From Clostridia bacterium (GTDB taxonomy: Bacteria > Bacillota > Clostridia > Oscillospirales > Acutalibacteraceae), in NCBI GenBank assembly GCA_017473435.1, contig JAFULG010000003.1, positions 1-64,000 on the forward strand: DNA of 64,000 bases, in the 5' to 3' direction. Within the stretch, counting starts at the first letter, position 1, and each line of letters starts with the position of its first letter. Position numbers and translations under genes: made by a program. The notes beneath the pieces were generated by a model that saw only the letters and a list, made by a program, of their open reading frames with translations, was not told the DNA's origin and made no database searches. This document shows positions 61,381 through 64,000 of the stretch, piece by piece.

Positions 61381-61433
61381 AAATGTTCTTTTTTCTCTTT
61401 TCTTCCGGGAAAAGAAAGTCCGACCGGCAGAGT
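61381..61433 (+). repeat. Family A 3'-end repeat, copy A11
   Basis: AAATGTTCTTTT, CTCTTTTCTTCCGGGAAAAG palindrome region, AAAGTCCGACCGGCAGAG. Diverged; left arm of a pair with A12. Confidence 0.65.
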
Positions 61434-61459
61434 CGTTTAATATTTTACTGTAAAAATCA

Positions 61460-61489
61460 AAGGTCACGGAAAATTCCGTGACCTTAAAA
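61460..61489. terminator. Shared-type terminator hairpin between A11 and A12
   Basis: AAGGTCACGGAA / TTCCGTGACCTT stem, then AAAATTTT; same stem as 43790 and 49904. Confidence 0.8.
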
Positions 61490-61503
61490 TTTTATTATTT
61501 TAT

Positions 61504-61557
61504 CGCTCGGCGCGTGCCGTCACTTTTCTTGTAAGAAAAGTGACCAAAAGAACTTTT
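61504..61557 (-). repeat. Family A 3'-end repeat, copy A12 (inverse)
   Basis: Minus strand: AAAAGTTCTTTTGG, GTCACTTTTCTT/AAGAAAAGTGAC palindrome with a compensated pair, GACGGCACGCGCCGAGCG; begins 3 nt after the stop of the membrane protein gene. Confidence 0.85.
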
Positions 61558-61560
61558 CGC

Positions 61561-62244
61561 TTATTTTCTGAAAACAGCCGAAAGGCTCTTAAGAGGCTTC
61601 TTTCTTCTGTGCTTCTTCTGGATCTGAATAGGCTGTTTGATAAGCATATCACACATAACAGTCCAGAAAATGATAAGGATGTACATTCCGAATACACCAT
61701 AGAAGCCACCTGAAAGAGTTGCTGTTGAAATTGTTACAAAAGCTGCTGCAAGAGCTGCCCATGAGCTTTCAGAGAAAGCACTTACAACATCGGTAAGAGC
61801 GATTTCACCGCCGATAATCTTTGAAAAAGCGCTGTTACTGATAATGATTGCAATAAAGCAGATTACAAGACCGCCTGCACAAAGGCCCATAACAAGCTTT
61901 CTCTTGTTTGTTGCCGCTGAAACTGCACCTACTGCAACAAGCATTAAGAGTGCAAGCACAAAGAACACAACAAAAGCTATAAGCTGGGGAAGGATGGGCT
62001 GAATGAGAGCCATTACGTCAACTTCGCTATCCTTTGAGGTATCAACGCCCATAAGAAGCTGAATGATATCAACAACGGAGAACTCAAACTTTGTCTGTAC
62101 ATTGAAGGCTTCGAGGAGTGTTGTAAGCTGGCTTAACTCCTCTGAAACGGTACCGATTGCAAAGTGGAAAAGCTTAAGCATGATACCGATTACAATTGCT
62201 CCGACTGAAAGAATCGGAGTGATAATTCTGTATGCTATTTTCAT
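61561..62244 (-). CDS. Conserved membrane protein of unknown function
   Basis: A 227-residue protein with about five transmembrane segments, an exterior loop rich in Glu/Asp (TVSEELSQL ... GVDTSKDSEVDVM), and a basic C-terminal tail (KKHRRKKPLKSL) expected in the cytoplasm. No family is recognised. Read leftwards, 28 nt after glnS; likely co-transcribed with it. Confidence 0.7.
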   Translation of the reverse strand: MKIAYRIITPILSVGAIVIGIMLKLFHFAIGTVSEELSQLTTLLEAFNVQTKFEFSVVDIIQLLMGVDTSKDSEVDVMALIQPILPQLIAFVVFFVLALLMLVAVGAVSAATNKRKLVMGLCAGGLVICFIAIIISNSAFSKIIGGEIALTDVVSAFSESSWAALAAAFVTISTATLSGGFYGVFGMYILIIFWTVMCDMLIKQPIQIQKKHRRKKPLKSLSAVFRK

Positions 62245-62272
62245 TTTTATGTCTCCTTATCTCTTTACTACC

Positions 62273-63928
62273 TTATTTCCAGGACGAGTTGAGAGCAACC
62301 GTTCTGTTGAATACAAGCTTATCCTCTGTTGACGTTGTGTCAACACAGAAGTAACCCTGACGCATAAACTGGAAGGTGTCCCCTGCTTTAAGCTCATTTA
62401 CGCCATCTTCAAGGCGACAGCCTGAAAGAATTGTGAGCGAATCAGGATTAAGATTGTCCTTGAAGGAGCCTGCGCTCTCATCGGAGGGATTCGGGTTAAC
62501 AAAGAGTCTGTCGTAAAGTCTTGCCTCGAACTCTACGGAATTTTTTGCACTTACCCAATGAAGAGTACCCTTTACCTTTCTGCCGTCAGGTGAGTTGCCG
62601 CCCTTGCTTTCGGGATCGTAGGTGCAGTGAACTGCTGTTACCTCACCGTTTTCGTCGGTGTCGTAGCCGACGCACTTAACAAAATATGCACCTCTAAGTC
62701 TTACCTCATTGCCGGGGAAGAGACGGAAATACTTCCTAGGAGGCTCAATCATAAAGTCTTCCTTTTCAACAAATATTTCCTTAGAGAAGCGGATTGTTCT
62801 CGTGCCCATCTCAGGTCTGTCCTGATTTACGGGAAGCTCAATTTCCTCTACCAGATCCTCAGGGTAGTTATCAATAATAACCTTGAGAGGACGGAGAACC
62901 GCCATACAACGGGGAGCATTCACGTTAAGATTATCTCTTACGCAAGCCTCCAGAAGTCCGAAATCAACAACGGAAAACGCCTTTGAAACGCCTACACGGC
63001 TGATGAAATCGCGGATTGCCTCAGCGGGATAGCCTCTTCTTCTCATACCGCTGATTGTAACCATTCTCGGGTCATTCCAACCGTCAACAATACCCTCGTT
63101 AACAAGCTGTAAGCACTTACGCTTACTTGTAAGGCAGTAGTTGAGGTTTAGCCTTGCAAACTCAATCTGTCTTGAGGGAGTTTCAAAGCCGAGCTCGCGA
63201 AGGAACCAATCGTAAAGAGGTCTGTGGTTCTCAAATTCAAGGGAGCAGAGTGAATGGGTTACACCCTCTCTTGTATCTGAAATAGGATGTGCAAAGTCAT
63301 ACATAGGATATACGCACCACTTGTCACCGGTCTGATGGTGGCTTACATGAGCAATTCTGTAAATAACAGGGTCGCGCATATTGATGTTAGGTGACGCCAT
63401 ATCAATTTTTGCACGAAGCACTCTTGCACCGTCAGGAAATTCACCGTCAGTCATACGCTTGAAGAGGTCAAGGTTTTCCTCAACGCTTCTTTCACGGTAG
63501 GGACTGTTCTTACCCGGCTCTGTAAGTGTACCTCTGTACTCTCGGATTTCGTCAGCGGTGAGATCACATACATAAGCCTTACCCATTTCGATAAGCTTTA
63601 TTGCGCATTCGTAGATAAAATCGAAGTAGCTTGATGCGTAAAGCACCTTATCCCACTTGTAGCCAAGCCAGAGGATATCCTCCTTAATAGCATCAACGTA
63701 CTCAACGTCCTCCTTTGAGGGGTTTGTATCGTCAAGACGAAGATTGCAGGTACCGCCGTATTTTTCAGCAGTTGAAAAGTCAATCTGTATAGCCTTTGCG
63801 TGACCGATGTGAAGGTAGCCGTTGGGCTCGGGAGGGAAACGGGTCTGCACGTGAGTGTAAACGCCCTTTTCTAGATCTTCATCAATGAAGTCGTGTATAA
63901 AATTGGAAACGCTTGTAATTTCTTCCAT
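62273..63928 (-). CDS. glnS: Glutaminyl-tRNA synthetase
   Basis: A 551-residue class I aminoacyl-tRNA synthetase: [16 protein letters not shown] (HIGH motif, about 32-47), [25 protein letters not shown] (KMSKS-type), and C-terminal beta-barrel anticodon-binding domains. ATG at 63928 with AAAGGAAG upstream; an open frame upstream runs into a family C repeat and is not coding. It charges tRNA-Gln directly. Confidence 0.95.
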   Translation of the reverse strand: MEEITSVSNFIHDFIDEDLEKGVYTHVQTRFPPEPNGYLHIGHAKAIQIDFSTAEKYGGTCNLRLDDTNPSKEDVEYVDAIKEDILWLGYKWDKVLYASSYFDFIYECAIKLIEMGKAYVCDLTADEIREYRGTLTEPGKNSPYRERSVEENLDLFKRMTDGEFPDGARVLRAKIDMASPNINMRDPVIYRIAHVSHHQTGDKWCVYPMYDFAHPISDTREGVTHSLCSLEFENHRPLYDWFLRELGFETPSRQIEFARLNLNYCLTSKRKCLQLVNEGIVDGWNDPRMVTISGMRRRGYPAEAIRDFISRVGVSKAFSVVDFGLLEACVRDNLNVNAPRCMAVLRPLKVIIDNYPEDLVEEIELPVNQDRPEMGTRTIRFSKEIFVEKEDFMIEPPRKYFRLFPGNEVRLRGAYFVKCVGYDTDENGEVTAVHCTYDPESKGGNSPDGRKVKGTLHWVSAKNSVEFEARLYDRLFVNPNPSDESAGSFKDNLNPDSLTILSGCRLEDGVNELKAGDTFQFMRQGYFCVDTTSTEDKLVFNRTVALNSSWK

Positions 63929-63949
63929 TGTGTTCTTCCTTTCTGTGTT

Positions 63950-64000
63950 GTTGGGACCCTCTCCGTCAGACCTACGGTCTGCCACCTCTCCCGAAGGGAG
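63950..64000. repeat. Family C palindromic repeat, copy C2 (cut by the window edge)
   Basis: CCCTCTCCGTCAGACC-tac-GGTCTGCCACCTCTCCC, matching the left half of 46812-46914. It lies just upstream of glnS. Confidence 0.75.

Noticed and set aside
12788..61557. Treating each family A copy as an ordinary intrinsic terminator
   Set aside because: The palindrome is followed by GCCCG and not by T, and true terminators lie separately next to several copies.
1..64000. CRISPR array
   Set aside because: No regularly spaced short repeats with unique spacers are present; the dispersed families A, B, and C are scattered singly or in inverted pairs, and no cas genes are seen.

Overview
The window comes from a Gram-positive, anaerobic member of the Clostridia, most likely a gut Oscillospiraceae/Ruminococcaceae-type bacterium. 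This is inferred from gene content: glycyl-radical fermentation (pflB/pflA), indolepyruvate:ferredoxin oxidoreductase, an efp followed by a CD1247-like acidic protein, a SpoIID-domain/peptidoglycan-binding spore-type cluster, AGGAGG ribosome binding sites, TTGACA-17-TATAAT promoters, and many TTG/GTG starts. No species can be named from sequence alone.

Region 1 (1-6.1 kb) is the end of a mobile element and is visibly more AT-rich from 2.4 to 6.0 kb. It holds a parB-like gene broken by one in-frame stop, a small protein, a large serine recombinase, and a restriction-modification module read leftwards: a ribbon-helix-helix regulator, a nuclease-methyltransferase split by a one-base frameshift in a 6-T run, and a two-TRD specificity subunit. 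A 20-bp direct repeat lies in the last codons of the recombinase (2378-2397) and again just outside the RM module (6055-6074).

Region 2 (6.2-19.8 kb) has an HD-domain hydrolase, two membrane proteins, a secreted alpha/beta hydrolase, and a group consistent with sialic acid/host-glycan use: SGNH esterase, AGE epimerase, N-acetylneuraminate lyase, GH31 glycosidase, Ntn-type amidase, Gfo/Idh oxidoreductase, and a Na+/solute symporter. Region 3 (19.9-27.5 kb) is an arylacetate/aromatic amino acid cluster (CoA ligase, iorA, iorB, second CoA ligase, tandem ACT protein), followed by a GH30 glycosidase and araD.

Region 4 (27.8-32 kb) carries a naturally split pyruvate formate-lyase: a 706-residue catalytic body lacking the glycyl-radical domain, a separate 80-residue glycyl-radical protein, the activase pflA, and an MBL-fold hydrolase. 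Region 5 (32-41.3 kb) is rich in secreted hydrolases (nuclease/phosphatase-type, metallophosphoesterase, esterases), with a tRNA-Pro and an ECF sigma factor/ankyrin-type anti-sigma pair. Region 6 (41.4-53.6 kb) is mostly housekeeping: nrdR, cysK, pseudouridine synthase, HAD phosphatase, PTS IIC, rmlB-type dehydratase, mltG, efp, and rpsF-ssb-rpsR. Region 7 (53.6-64 kb) has another esterase, the SpoIID/PG-binding operon, a TAXI-TRAP transporter, aroK, a membrane protein, and glnS.

Across the window an intergenic repeat of about 50 bp (family A) recurs 12 times, nearly always starting within about 20 nt after a stop codon. It is built around a covarying palindrome, is often arranged as an inverted pair around a central terminator hairpin, and is accompanied by two further repeat families (B and C). 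This repeat system, the split PFL, the RM module with a frameshift between its two nuclease motifs, and the shared C-terminal amphipathic tails of the secreted proteins are the most unusual things seen.
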